From: Planifilum sp021793745
GTDB lineage: Bacteria; Bacillota; Bacilli; Thermoactinomycetales; DSM-44946
Direction of reading: 5' to 3'
Assembly (NCBI GenBank): GCA_937983105.1
Contig: CALKAM010000089.1
Span: 21,235 to 85,234 of the forward strand
DNA: 64,000 nucleotides
Shown in pieces: positions 16,637 to 24,578 of this stretch. Under the pieces are notes generated by a model. It saw only the letters and a program-made list of their open reading frames with translations, did no database searches and was not told where the DNA came from. Made by a program: the position numbers and the translations under genes. The stretch's first letter is position 1. Every line of letters starts with the position of its first letter.

Positions 16637-17425
16637 ATGTCGAATTCACCGAAAATGATCATAGAAGATCTTCATGTCGCGGTGGAAGACAAGGAGATCT
16701 TGAAAGGGGTCAACCTGGAGATCAACGGAGGAGAAGTCCATGCGATCATGGGTCCCAACGGGACCGGAAAGAGCACCCTGGCCCAGGCGATCATGGGGCA
16801 TCCCAAATATGAAGTGACCCGCGGGAAAGTTCTCCTGGACGGTGAGGACCTCCTGGAGATGGAAGTGAATGAGCGGGCGCTCAAGGGTCTGTTCCTGGCG
16901 ATGCAGTATCCCTCCGAAGTGACCGGAGTGACCAACAGCGATTTCCTGCGCAGCGCCATCAATGCTCGCCGGGGAGAAGGCAACGAGCTTTCCCTGATGA
17001 AGTTTATCCGCAAGCTGGATGAAAAGATGGAAGCCCTCGGCATCGACGAATCCTTCGCCCAACGCTATCTAAACGAAGGGTTCTCCGGGGGTGAAAAGAA
17101 GCGGAACGAAATTCTGCAGATGATGATGCTGGAGCCCCGGATCGCCATCCTGGACGAAATCGACTCCGGTTTGGATATCGACTCCATCAAGGTGGTGGCC
17201 GAGGGTGTCAACTCGATGCGCGGCCCGAATCTGGGTGTGCTGATCATCACCCACTATCAGCGGCTCCTCAACTACATCAAACCCGATTACGTCCACGTCA
17301 TCATGCAAGGGCGGATTGTCCGTTCCGGCGGACCGGAATTGGCGCTTCAACTGGAAGAGCGGGGCTACGACTGGATTAAGGAAGAGCTGGGCATCGAAGA
17401 CGAAACGGTCGAACAAGAGGCCTAA
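16637..17425 (+). CDS. sufC: Fe-S cluster assembly ATPase SufC
   Basis: 262 aa from ATG 16637 (GGAGG 7 nt upstream; ATG 16631 is too close). It is a non-transport ABC ATPase with Walker A GPNGTGKST, signature LNEGFSGGEKKRNEILQ, Walker B IAILDEIDSGLDID and the H-loop ITHYQRLLNYI, all in the SufC-specific forms. It drives the SufBCD scaffold. It is the first gene of sufCDSUB; sufD starts 15 nt downstream. Confidence 0.97.
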   Translation: MSNSPKMIIEDLHVAVEDKEILKGVNLEINGGEVHAIMGPNGTGKSTLAQAIMGHPKYEVTRGKVLLDGEDLLEMEVNERALKGLFLAMQYPSEVTGVTNSDFLRSAINARRGEGNELSLMKFIRKLDEKMEALGIDESFAQRYLNEGFSGGEKKRNEILQMMMLEPRIAILDEIDSGLDIDSIKVVAEGVNSMRGPNLGVLIITHYQRLLNYIKPDYVHVIMQGRIVRSGGPELALQLEERGYDWIKEELGIEDETVEQEA

Positions 17426-17439
17426 GGTGGGTGACGGGA

Positions 17440-18747
17440 ATGAGTGTGGATACGGAAATTCTTTTTGATCAGAAAACAGTAAACCAGCTTTCCGAGAAGC
17501 ATCAAGAGCCCGACTGGATGCGCCAGTTTCGCCTGGACGCCCTGCAAAAAGCGGCGGGTCTGGAACTCCCCCGGGTGCAGAAAACCCGGATCAACCGGTG
17601 GAACTTCACCCGGTTCGAGCCCTTGACCGAAGGGGATTCCTTGGACAGCCTCAGTGACCTTCCGGAGTCGGTTCAATCCCTGCTCTCTTCCGACCGGGAG
17701 AAGGATAACATCATCGTACAGAAAAACGCGGATCCGGTTTACGTCCACCTGGATTCGTCACTGAAGGAAAAAGGGGTCATCTTTACCGACCTCGCTACCG
17801 CCGTGCGGGAACATCCGGACCTTGTGCGGGAATACTTTATGACGAAGGGCGTGCGTCCGGATGAACACCGGCTGGCCGCGCTCCACGCCGCCCTGTGGAG
17901 CGGAGGCGCCTTCCTCTATGTTCCCCGGGGCGTCGAAGTGGATCTCCCCTTCCAAAGCCTGTTCTGGGCCGAAGGGAAAGGAGTGGGTCTCCTGTCCCAC
18001 GTGCTGATTGTGGCGGAGGCCAACAGCCGGGTTGACCTGGTCGTCAACGTGGTTTCGGAGCAGGAGGAAGAGGCTGTTCACAACGGGGTGTTGGAGGCCA
18101 TCGTCGGCCCCGGAGCCCGCGTCCGGGTGGCTACGATCAACCATATGGGCAAGCAGGCGACGGACGTCTTCTACCGCCGGGGTGTGGTGGACCGGGACGG
18201 TCAGCTGGAATGGCTGGTCGGGGACCTGAGCGGGGGCAACACCCTGTCGGATATCACGACGCATTTGAACGGCACCGGCGGCCGGGTGGATGTAAGGTCC
18301 ATCGTCGTCGGCTCCGGGGAGCAGCGCTCCAACGTTACCGCCACCGTACACCACTGGGGTACCCATACGGAAAGCGATATCCTGTCCCGGGGCGTCATGC
18401 GGGATGAGGCCAACAGCATCATCAACGGGATCACCAAGATCGAACGGGGTGCCACCAAGGCCAACGGGCAACAGGCCGAAAACGTGCTGATGCTCAATCC
18501 GCGGGCCCGGGGAGATGCCAACCCGATCCTGCTGATCGACGAAAATGACGTGAAGGCGGGACACGCCGCCAGTGTCGGCCGGATCGATGAGATTCAGCTG
18601 TTCTACCTGATGTCCCGCGGCATTTCCCGGGAGGATGCGGAAAAGCTGATCATTTACGGCTTCCTCGCGCCGGTGCTCTCGGCGATTCCCTTTGACTCGC
18701 TCAAGGAGCAGCTGAACCGCATCATCGAAAGGAAGCTGCAGCAATGA
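17440..18747 (+). CDS. sufD: Fe-S cluster assembly scaffold subunit SufD
   Basis: 435 aa from ATG 17440, with AAGGTGGGTGA upstream. It belongs to the SufB/SufD beta-helix family: GVIFTDLATAVREHPDLVREYF, AALHAALWSGGAFLYVPRGVEVDLP, VGRIDEIQLFYLMSRGISREDAEKLI near the C-terminus, including the conserved His in KAGHAASVGRID. It pairs with SufB and SufC in the scaffold complex. The stop overlaps the sufS start (ATGA), indicating coupling. Confidence 0.96.
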   Translation: MSVDTEILFDQKTVNQLSEKHQEPDWMRQFRLDALQKAAGLELPRVQKTRINRWNFTRFEPLTEGDSLDSLSDLPESVQSLLSSDREKDNIIVQKNADPVYVHLDSSLKEKGVIFTDLATAVREHPDLVREYFMTKGVRPDEHRLAALHAALWSGGAFLYVPRGVEVDLPFQSLFWAEGKGVGLLSHVLIVAEANSRVDLVVNVVSEQEEEAVHNGVLEAIVGPGARVRVATINHMGKQATDVFYRRGVVDRDGQLEWLVGDLSGGNTLSDITTHLNGTGGRVDVRSIVVGSGEQRSNVTATVHHWGTHTESDILSRGVMRDEANSIINGITKIERGATKANGQQAENVLMLNPRARGDANPILLIDENDVKAGHAASVGRIDEIQLFYLMSRGISREDAEKLIIYGFLAPVLSAIPFDSLKEQLNRIIERKLQQ

Positions 18748-19964
18748 ACCGGTTTGCCCAGGATTTCCCCATCTTAAATCAGGAAGTGAACGGCCACCCG
18801 TTGGTATATCTTGACAGCTCCGCCACCTCTCAAAAACCGTTTCAGGTGATCGAGGCGGTGGAAAGGTATTACAAAGCGTACAATTCCAATGTCCACCGGG
18901 GTGTTCACACCTTGGGGAGCCGGGCGACCGACGCCTATGAAGGGGCCCGGGAAAAGGTGCGCCGGTTTATCGGAGCCCGCTCCGAGAAGGAGATCATTTT
19001 CACCCGGGGCACCACCTCGGCTCTCAACCTGGTAGCCCACAGCTATGCCCGGGCCCGATTGGGCCCGGGGGATGAAATCGTCCTGACCCCGGCGGAACAC
19101 CATAGCAACCTGATTCCCTGGCAACAAGCGGCCAAGGCGACGGGAGCCGCTCTCAAATATTTGCCGCTGGAACCGGACGGTACGCTGGATATGAACAAGG
19201 CGAAGGAGACGATCACGGAGCGGACCAAACTGCTGGCCATCGCCCAGGTCTCCAACGTCCTGGGGACGATTCACCCGATCCGCGAACTGGCGGACCTGGT
19301 TCATCAGCACGGCGGCGTAATCGTGGTGGACGGAGCCCAGAGCGTACCGCATATGAAGGTGGATGTACAGGAGCTGGGCGTCGACTTTCTCGCCTTCTCC
19401 GGCCATAAGATGATGGCGCCGACCGGCATCGGCGTCCTCTACGGAAAGGAATCCCTCCTCGAGGGGATGGAGCCACTGGAATACGGCGGGGAAATGATCG
19501 ACCACGTGGATCTGTACGATTCGACGTGGAAGGAGCTTCCCTGGAAGTTTGAAGGAGGAACGCCGATCATCGCCGGCGCGATCGGCCTCGCCGCCGCCAT
19601 CGACTATCTGGAATCGGTGGGGATGGACCACATCAGCCGGCATGACCGGGAATTGGCGGCCTATGCGCTGAAGCGACTGGAAGAGATCGAGGGGGTCACC
19701 GTCTACGGTCCCCGGGAAAACCGGACCAGCTTGGTCACCTTCAACCTGGAGGGGATCCACCCCCACGATGTGGCGACGGTGCTGGACGCCGAAGGAATCG
19801 CCGTCCGCGCCGGCCATCACTGCGCACAGCCGCTGATGCGTTGGCTGGGGGTGACGGCGACGGTCCGGGCCAGCTTTTACCTGTACAACGATGAGTCGGA
19901 CATCGATCGATTGGTGGAAGGCATTCGAAAGACAAAGGAGTATTTCGGAAATGTCCTTAGATGA
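18744..19964 (+). CDS. sufS: cysteine desulfurase SufS
   Basis: 406 aa, class V PLP enzyme. The Schiff-base lysine is in FLAFSGHKMMAPTGIGVLYG, and the persulfide cysteine is in VRAGHHCAQPLM (group II desulfurase, followed by R-W-L-G). NSNVHRGVHTLGSRATDAYEGARE at the N-terminus is typical. It supplies sulfur to SufU. It overlaps sufD by 4 nt, and sufU begins inside its 3' end. Confidence 0.97.
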   Translation: MNRFAQDFPILNQEVNGHPLVYLDSSATSQKPFQVIEAVERYYKAYNSNVHRGVHTLGSRATDAYEGAREKVRRFIGARSEKEIIFTRGTTSALNLVAHSYARARLGPGDEIVLTPAEHHSNLIPWQQAAKATGAALKYLPLEPDGTLDMNKAKETITERTKLLAIAQVSNVLGTIHPIRELADLVHQHGGVIVVDGAQSVPHMKVDVQELGVDFLAFSGHKMMAPTGIGVLYGKESLLEGMEPLEYGGEMIDHVDLYDSTWKELPWKFEGGTPIIAGAIGLAAAIDYLESVGMDHISRHDRELAAYALKRLEEIEGVTVYGPRENRTSLVTFNLEGIHPHDVATVLDAEGIAVRAGHHCAQPLMRWLGVTATVRASFYLYNDESDIDRLVEGIRKTKEYFGNVLR

Positions 19965-20379
19965 CCTCTATCGCCGCGTCATCATGGATCACTACCAACG
20001 GCCCCGCAACCGGGGGAGAATCGAGGACAACGCGGTGACCATCGACATGAACAATCCCACCTGCGGTGACAGGATTTCCCTTCAGCTGCGGGTGGAGGAC
20101 GGCAAGATCGAAGAAGCGAAGTTTCTCGGGGAGGGCTGCTCCATCAGCCAGGCATCGGCCTCGATGATGACGGAAGCGATCAAGGGGCTGAGCCTCGAGG
20201 AGGCCCTGCGTCTGGCGGACCTTTTCTCGGCGATGATGCAGGGGGAAGAGGTGGACACGGAGCAGTTTCCCCTGGAGGATATCGAAGCGCTCCAGGGTGT
20301 CGCCAAGTTTCCGGCGCGGATCAAGTGTGCGACGCTGGCCTGGAAGGCCCTGGAGAAGGGTGTGAAACAGCCCCATTAG
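19951..20379 (+). CDS. sufU: SufU, zinc-dependent sulfur-transfer partner of SufS
   Basis: 142 aa from ATG 19951, with AAAGGAG upstream, overlapping the last codons of sufS by 14 nt; longer in-frame starts lie deep in sufS. It is an IscU-fold protein with three conserved cysteines in NPTCGDR, GEGCSIS and IKCATLAW, plus the SufU-type insertion. In Bacilli SufU accepts persulfide from SufS through zinc ligand exchange. Confidence 0.96.
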   Translation: MSLDDLYRRVIMDHYQRPRNRGRIEDNAVTIDMNNPTCGDRISLQLRVEDGKIEEAKFLGEGCSISQASASMMTEAIKGLSLEEALRLADLFSAMMQGEEVDTEQFPLEDIEALQGVAKFPARIKCATLAWKALEKGVKQPH

Positions 20380-20467
20380 GGAAGGTTTGAGCCGTCGACC
20401 GGCTGGAACCTTCCTGTTCCGCTGCTTATGCCGGATGAGCTTCGGTTTATCAAGGGAGGGATTTGTA

Positions 20468-21892
20468 GTGGCGAAGGAACTGCCCGAACTCTCGGAGTAC
20501 CAATACGGGTTTCGCGATAAAGACGTATCCGTCTATCGCTCCAAGCGGGGTTTGTCCCGGGAAGTGGTTGAGGAGATCTCCCGGATCAAGGGAGAGCCGG
20601 ACTGGATGCGTGAATTTCGGCTCAAGGCGCTGGAGCAGTTTCTCAAAATGCCCATGCCCAGCGACAAGAACAGCCAATGGTTTTCCATCCTTCCGGGCGA
20701 CCTGTCCGAGCTGGATTTCGACGACATCACCTATTACGTCAAACCGTCGGAGCGGCAGGGGCGCAGCTGGGACGAGGTGCCGGAGGAAATCAAGCGGACC
20801 TTTGACCGGTTGGGCATCCCCGAGGCGGAACGGAAGTTTCTGGCGGGGGTATCGGCCCAATACGAATCGGAAGTGGTTTACCACAACATGAAGAAAGAGC
20901 TGGAGGAGCAGGGCGTCATCTTCTGCGACACCGACACCGCGGTGAAGGAGTATCCCGAACTGGTGCGGGAGTACTTCGGAACGGTGGTTCCCCCGACGGA
21001 CAACAAGTTCGCCGCACTGAACAGCGCCGTCTGGAGCGGCGGAAGCTTCATCTACGTGCCGAAGGGCGTTCGCGTGGAGATCCCCCTGCAGGCCTACTTC
21101 CGGATCAACTCGGAAAACATGGGTCAGTTTGAGCGGACGCTGATCATCGCCGACGAGGGCAGCTTTGTTCATTACGTCGAAGGCTGCACGGCGCCGATCT
21201 ACAGCACCGATTCCCTGCACAGCGCCGTCGTGGAGATCATCGTCAAGAAGAACGCCCGCTGCCGTTACACCACCATCCAGAACTGGTCCAACAACGTGTA
21301 CAACCTGGTGACGAAACGGGCCGTGGCCTACGAGGGAGCCCACATGGAATGGATCGATGGCAACATCGGGAGCAAGCTGACGATGAAATATCCCGCCGTC
21401 ATCATGAAGGGAGAGGGAGCCAAGGCCGATGTGCTGTCCATCGCCGTGGCCGGCAAGGGTCAGCATCAGGATGCCGGCGCCAAGGTGACCGCCCTCGCGC
21501 CCAACTGCACGGCCACCATCATTTCCAAGTCGATCAGCAAGGACGGCGGCAAGGTGACCTACCGGGGCTTGACCGGTTTCGGCCGGAATTCCCAGGGCTC
21601 CAAAGCCAACGTCAAATGTGACACGCTGATCCTGGACAACAAATCGACGTCGGACACGATCCCCTACAACGAAATTCTGAACGATGACATCACCCTGGAG
21701 CACGAGGCGACGGTCAGCAAGGTGAGCGAGGATCAGCTCTTCTACCTGATGAGCCGCGGCCTCAGTGAAGATGAGGCGACGCAGATGATCGTAATGGGCT
21801 TTATCGAGCCCTTCACCAAGGAGCTGCCGATGGAATACGCCGTGGAGATGAACCGGCTGATCAAGTACGAGATGGAGGGCAGCATCGGGTAA
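20468..21892 (+). CDS. sufB: Fe-S cluster assembly scaffold SufB
   Basis: 474 aa from GTG 20468, where GGGAGGG is well placed; the longer frame from 20387 has no site. It has the SufB signatures YQYGFRDKDVSVYRSKRGLS, FAALNSAVWSGGSFIYVPKGV, CTAPIYSTDSLHSAVVEI, QNWSNNVYNLVTKRA and EDQLFYLMSRGLSEDEA. It is the Fe-S assembling subunit of SufBCD and the last gene of the operon, 88 nt after sufU and followed by terminators. Confidence 0.97.
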   Translation: MAKELPELSEYQYGFRDKDVSVYRSKRGLSREVVEEISRIKGEPDWMREFRLKALEQFLKMPMPSDKNSQWFSILPGDLSELDFDDITYYVKPSERQGRSWDEVPEEIKRTFDRLGIPEAERKFLAGVSAQYESEVVYHNMKKELEEQGVIFCDTDTAVKEYPELVREYFGTVVPPTDNKFAALNSAVWSGGSFIYVPKGVRVEIPLQAYFRINSENMGQFERTLIIADEGSFVHYVEGCTAPIYSTDSLHSAVVEIIVKKNARCRYTTIQNWSNNVYNLVTKRAVAYEGAHMEWIDGNIGSKLTMKYPAVIMKGEGAKADVLSIAVAGKGQHQDAGAKVTALAPNCTATIISKSISKDGGKVTYRGLTGFGRNSQGSKANVKCDTLILDNKSTSDTIPYNEILNDDITLEHEATVSKVSEDQLFYLMSRGLSEDEATQMIVMGFIEPFTKELPMEYAVEMNRLIKYEMEGSIG

Positions 21893-21913
21893 GTTGGATC
21901 GATATGTTTTATG

Positions 21914-21958
21914 GGTGGGTGAAAACAGCTGCGTTTTGCCCACCACATTCTTTTTTTA
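21914..21958 (+). terminator. suf operon terminator
   Basis: GGTGGG..GAAAAC pairs with GTTTT..GCCCACC across a short loop, then CATTCTTTTTTT. Confidence 0.75.
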
Positions 21959-22027
21959 GAATACCACGGGTATCATGCAAGGCGTCATCCACGCGAGGGA
22001 CGCGGTACCCACGATCCTTTCACACGT

Positions 22028-22060
22028 GCGTGTCCGAGGCTTTCGGACACGCATTTTTGA
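22028..22060 (+). terminator. second intrinsic terminator downstream of suf
   Basis: Perfect 10-bp stem GCGTGTCCGA/TCGGACACGC with a 5-nt loop, followed by ATTTTTG. Confidence 0.8.
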
Positions 22061-22188
22061 TTGGCGGCTGTGGTGTGGGAGAGCACAGGATCACCGTCTG
22101 CAATCCGCTTTGACACGACCTAGTGAGAAGATGGCGGTGATGGCAGCTATTCTGAGAGGAATTTGGAAATGACCAAGGCGATCTCGGC

Positions 22189-22560
22189 TTGGAAGCTTTT
22201 AATAAGAACGTTGTCAGCGAAGTCAATGAATTGAAAAATAACATGGACAAAACGGCGGACATGAGATTTGCGTCCGATCTGCCCGTTTTATTATTCACCA
22301 CGAAAGAAGATAAGGTATCGGAAGACGGAAAGAACCTCGGGGCTTTTTATAAAACCCAGTTAACCGATTCTCCGTCCAGTAAAGTGGTCGCTTTGGAGGG
22401 TCATCATGATCTCCATTGGACCCGTTATAAGGAAATGAGCAAAGAGGTTAACGAATTCATTCGAATCATTTGCTGGCAGATGAACCCCATCAAATGGGGT
22501 GCGAGAACAGAAAAAAGGCTTCCCCTCTTTAAGTTCGAGATGGAAGTCTCCGCCAGATAA
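22189..22560 (+). pseudogene. C-terminal remnant of an alpha/beta hydrolase
   Basis: The frame has LPVLLFTTKEDKVSEDGKNL (acid residue strand) and VVALEGHHDLHWTRYKEMS (catalytic His), the last third of an alpha/beta hydrolase. The nucleophile-elbow half is absent from every frame upstream, and no ribosome site precedes it. AT content is higher than in neighbours. The residual frame starts TTG at 22189, and an in-frame stop lies at about 22152. Confidence 0.6.
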
Positions 22561-22577
22561 CGGAATGTCAAGACGAC

Positions 22578-22606
22578 CCCGGCCACTTCAAAGGCCGGGA
22601 TTTTGA
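22578..22606 (+). terminator. stem-loop terminator
   Basis: CCCGGCC-(8 nt)-GGCCGGG followed by ATTTTG, after the hydrolase remnant. Confidence 0.6.
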
Positions 22607-22785
22607 CTGGGATTCCGTGACCGTCGCGTTCCTCGTTTCCATCCGGATTTTGGTGTAGGATGAAAAATATAATTGTTTATTAGCAATGTGTCGGAAGGGC
22701 CGTTTCGCCGGGGGAAAGCGCACGGTTTTTCTTTCCGGCCCCTGGGCTTGCGGCAGCCTCAAATGTCAAAGGTGGGGGAAACAAT

Positions 22786-24345
22786 ATGAATCGACGTCTC
22801 ATGGGATCGGTGGTTCTCTTTTGTGTCGGCGTGTTTATGGGGGCCCTGGACAACGGGATCATCTCCGCGGCCTTGACGACGCTGATCGATTCCTTTAATG
22901 TGACGGCCACATGGGGTTCCTGGACCGTCACCATCTACACATTGGGGATGGCGATCAGCATTCCCATCGTCGGAAAAATGTCCGATAAATACGGGATCAA
23001 GAAGCTGTTTCTGATCGAGATCTTTTTGTTCGGCCTGGGTTCCCTCCTGGTTGCCAGCAGTTTCAATTTCGGGATGTTCCTCGTCGCCCGGCTGATTCAG
23101 TCCCTGGGCGGAGGCGGGATCTTCATCATCGCCAGTTCCTACATCCTCAAGAGTTTTCCGGTGGAGAAGCAGGGCGGGGCCCTCGGCATGCTGGGGGCCA
23201 TGCACGGAATCGCTTCCGTTTTGGGGCCGAACGCGGGTTCTTTTATTTTGAGCGTCACCGGAAGCTGGCACTGGCTGTTTCTCATCAACCTTCCGATCGC
23301 CGTGATCCTGCTGATCCTCGGCTTTAAAGTGATCCAGGATCCGGAGATGGACGATGCGGTGCAAAAAACGGATTGGGCGGGCATCGGTCTGCTCAGTTTG
23401 GCGCTGCTCAGCCTGATGTACAGCTTTACCCTGTTGGAGGGCGTGGACCTGCTGGAAAGCATGGCTTCTCCCGAATTTCTCCTCTTTGCCGGGGCGGGTA
23501 TCGTCCTCCTCATCGCGCTGGGGTTTGTCGAACGGCGCATGGAGGCGACCCGGGATGTGGATCCGCTGTTGCCCGTCACCTTGCTGAGGGACGCCAGCTA
23601 TCGCTGGACGCTCGTTCTGGCGCTCTTGTCGGGGGCCATTTTGGCCTCGGTCATCTTTATTCCCGCCTACATTGAGCAGTACCTGGGAGTGGATCGAAAC
23701 CTGTCGGGTTACTGGGTCACGCCCCTGGCCATCGCCTCCGGCGTGGGAGCCGGCGCGGGGGGAGCGATGGTGGATCGGCGCGGTCCGATCCAAGCCCTGC
23801 TGGTGGCCACAGTTCTGACGGTAATCGGGTTTTTGCTGTTCCCCCTGTGGGTGAACTCCCTGTGGCAGATGGTGGTGGCCAGCTGCCTCGTGGGAGTGGG
23901 ATTCGGCTTCATGCTGGGGGCTCCCATCAATGTGCTCGCGGCGGAAAAGGCGGGGAACCAGAAGGGGATCGCCCTGGCCACCAGCTCCCTCCTCCGTCAG
24001 ATCGGCATGACCCTGGCGCCGACGGTGTACGCCGGTTTCATCGCCCGGTCCTTTTTGAATCTGGAGGACACGATCAAAAAGAGGATGGAAGATGCCAACA
24101 TTCCTGTGGGGGGAAACATGGCCCATCCCTCCGGGGAAGAGATGGATGTGGCGGCGATGCAGGAAGCCTTCGAGAAAATCCCGGATCCGACCGTGAGGGA
24201 GATCCTGTCTTCTTCCTTGCACGAGGTGGTCGAAACCGGGTACAGCGGCTTGTTCTACGCGTCCACGACCGTCGCCATCGCGATGCTGCTCGCGGTGATC
24301 CTCCTCGGCGTGGTCCGCAGAAAGGGAGCCCGGCAGGAAGTTTGA
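22786..24345 (+). CDS. DHA2-family MFS efflux transporter (14 TM)
   Basis: 519 aa from ATG 22786 behind GGTGGGGG. TM1 reads FCVGVFMGALDNGIISAALTTL, motif A is GKMSDKYGIKKLF, and motif C-like segments (VLGPNAGSFIL, LGFGFMLGAPINV) follow. About 14 hydrophobic segments are present, plus a large extracytoplasmic loop before the last span (SFLNLEDTIKKRMEDANIPVGG). A TATAAT at 22668-22673 may be its -10. The drug substrate is unknown. A 76-bp near-copy of its 23505-23580 segment recurs at 26892-26967. Confidence 0.9.
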   Translation: MNRRLMGSVVLFCVGVFMGALDNGIISAALTTLIDSFNVTATWGSWTVTIYTLGMAISIPIVGKMSDKYGIKKLFLIEIFLFGLGSLLVASSFNFGMFLVARLIQSLGGGGIFIIASSYILKSFPVEKQGGALGMLGAMHGIASVLGPNAGSFILSVTGSWHWLFLINLPIAVILLILGFKVIQDPEMDDAVQKTDWAGIGLLSLALLSLMYSFTLLEGVDLLESMASPEFLLFAGAGIVLLIALGFVERRMEATRDVDPLLPVTLLRDASYRWTLVLALLSGAILASVIFIPAYIEQYLGVDRNLSGYWVTPLAIASGVGAGAGGAMVDRRGPIQALLVATVLTVIGFLLFPLWVNSLWQMVVASCLVGVGFGFMLGAPINVLAAEKAGNQKGIALATSSLLRQIGMTLAPTVYAGFIARSFLNLEDTIKKRMEDANIPVGGNMAHPSGEEMDVAAMQEAFEKIPDPTVREILSSSLHEVVETGYSGLFYASTTVAIAMLLAVILLGVVRRKGARQEV

Positions 24346-24350
24346 CCTGG

Positions 24351-24373
24351 AAAGCCCCCGCGCCGGGGGCTTT
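24351..24373 (+). terminator. terminator after second DHA2 gene
   Basis: AAAGCCCCC and GGGGGCTTT enclose a 5-nt loop directly after the stop codon. The T-tract is short. Confidence 0.7.
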
Positions 24374-24458
24374 CGTGCTGCTTATAATACAGGAATACCA
24401 TCCTATGACACAAGGATAAGGTGAAGACGGCCTTTTCGTCCGTCGCGTACGCAGACTC

Positions 24459-24520
24459 GGGAGGCGTTTTTCCTCGGGCGACTCGCCGCCGCGTGGAGCC
24501 GATACGGAAAATCGCCTCCC
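24459..24520 (+). repeat. dispersed ~61-bp hairpin repeat, copy B
   Basis: Terminal arms GGGAGGCGTTTTTCC and GGAAAATCGCCTCCC are complementary except one position. The interior has GGGCGACTCGCC and GTGGAGCCGA. The same architecture recurs at 52840-52900 (same strand), 53077-53136 (opposite strand) and partially at 38532-38580. It lies between convergent genes. Confidence 0.65.
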
Positions 24521-24544
24521 TCCTGACACTTTGTCAACAGCTTG

Positions 24545-24570
24545 GACGGCCTTTGCGGCCGTCCATTCTT
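24545..24570. terminator. stem-loop between convergent genes
   Basis: GGACGGCC-TTTGC-GGCCGTCC forms an 8-bp stem, followed on the plus strand by ATTCTTAAT. The weak T content makes its role uncertain. Confidence 0.4.
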
Positions 24571-24578
24571 AATAAACA

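Noticed and set aside
22759..24222. 487-aa minus-strand frame
   Set aside because: Antisense of the DHA2 pump; rich in His/Gln/Asp with no hydrophobic periodicity or motif.
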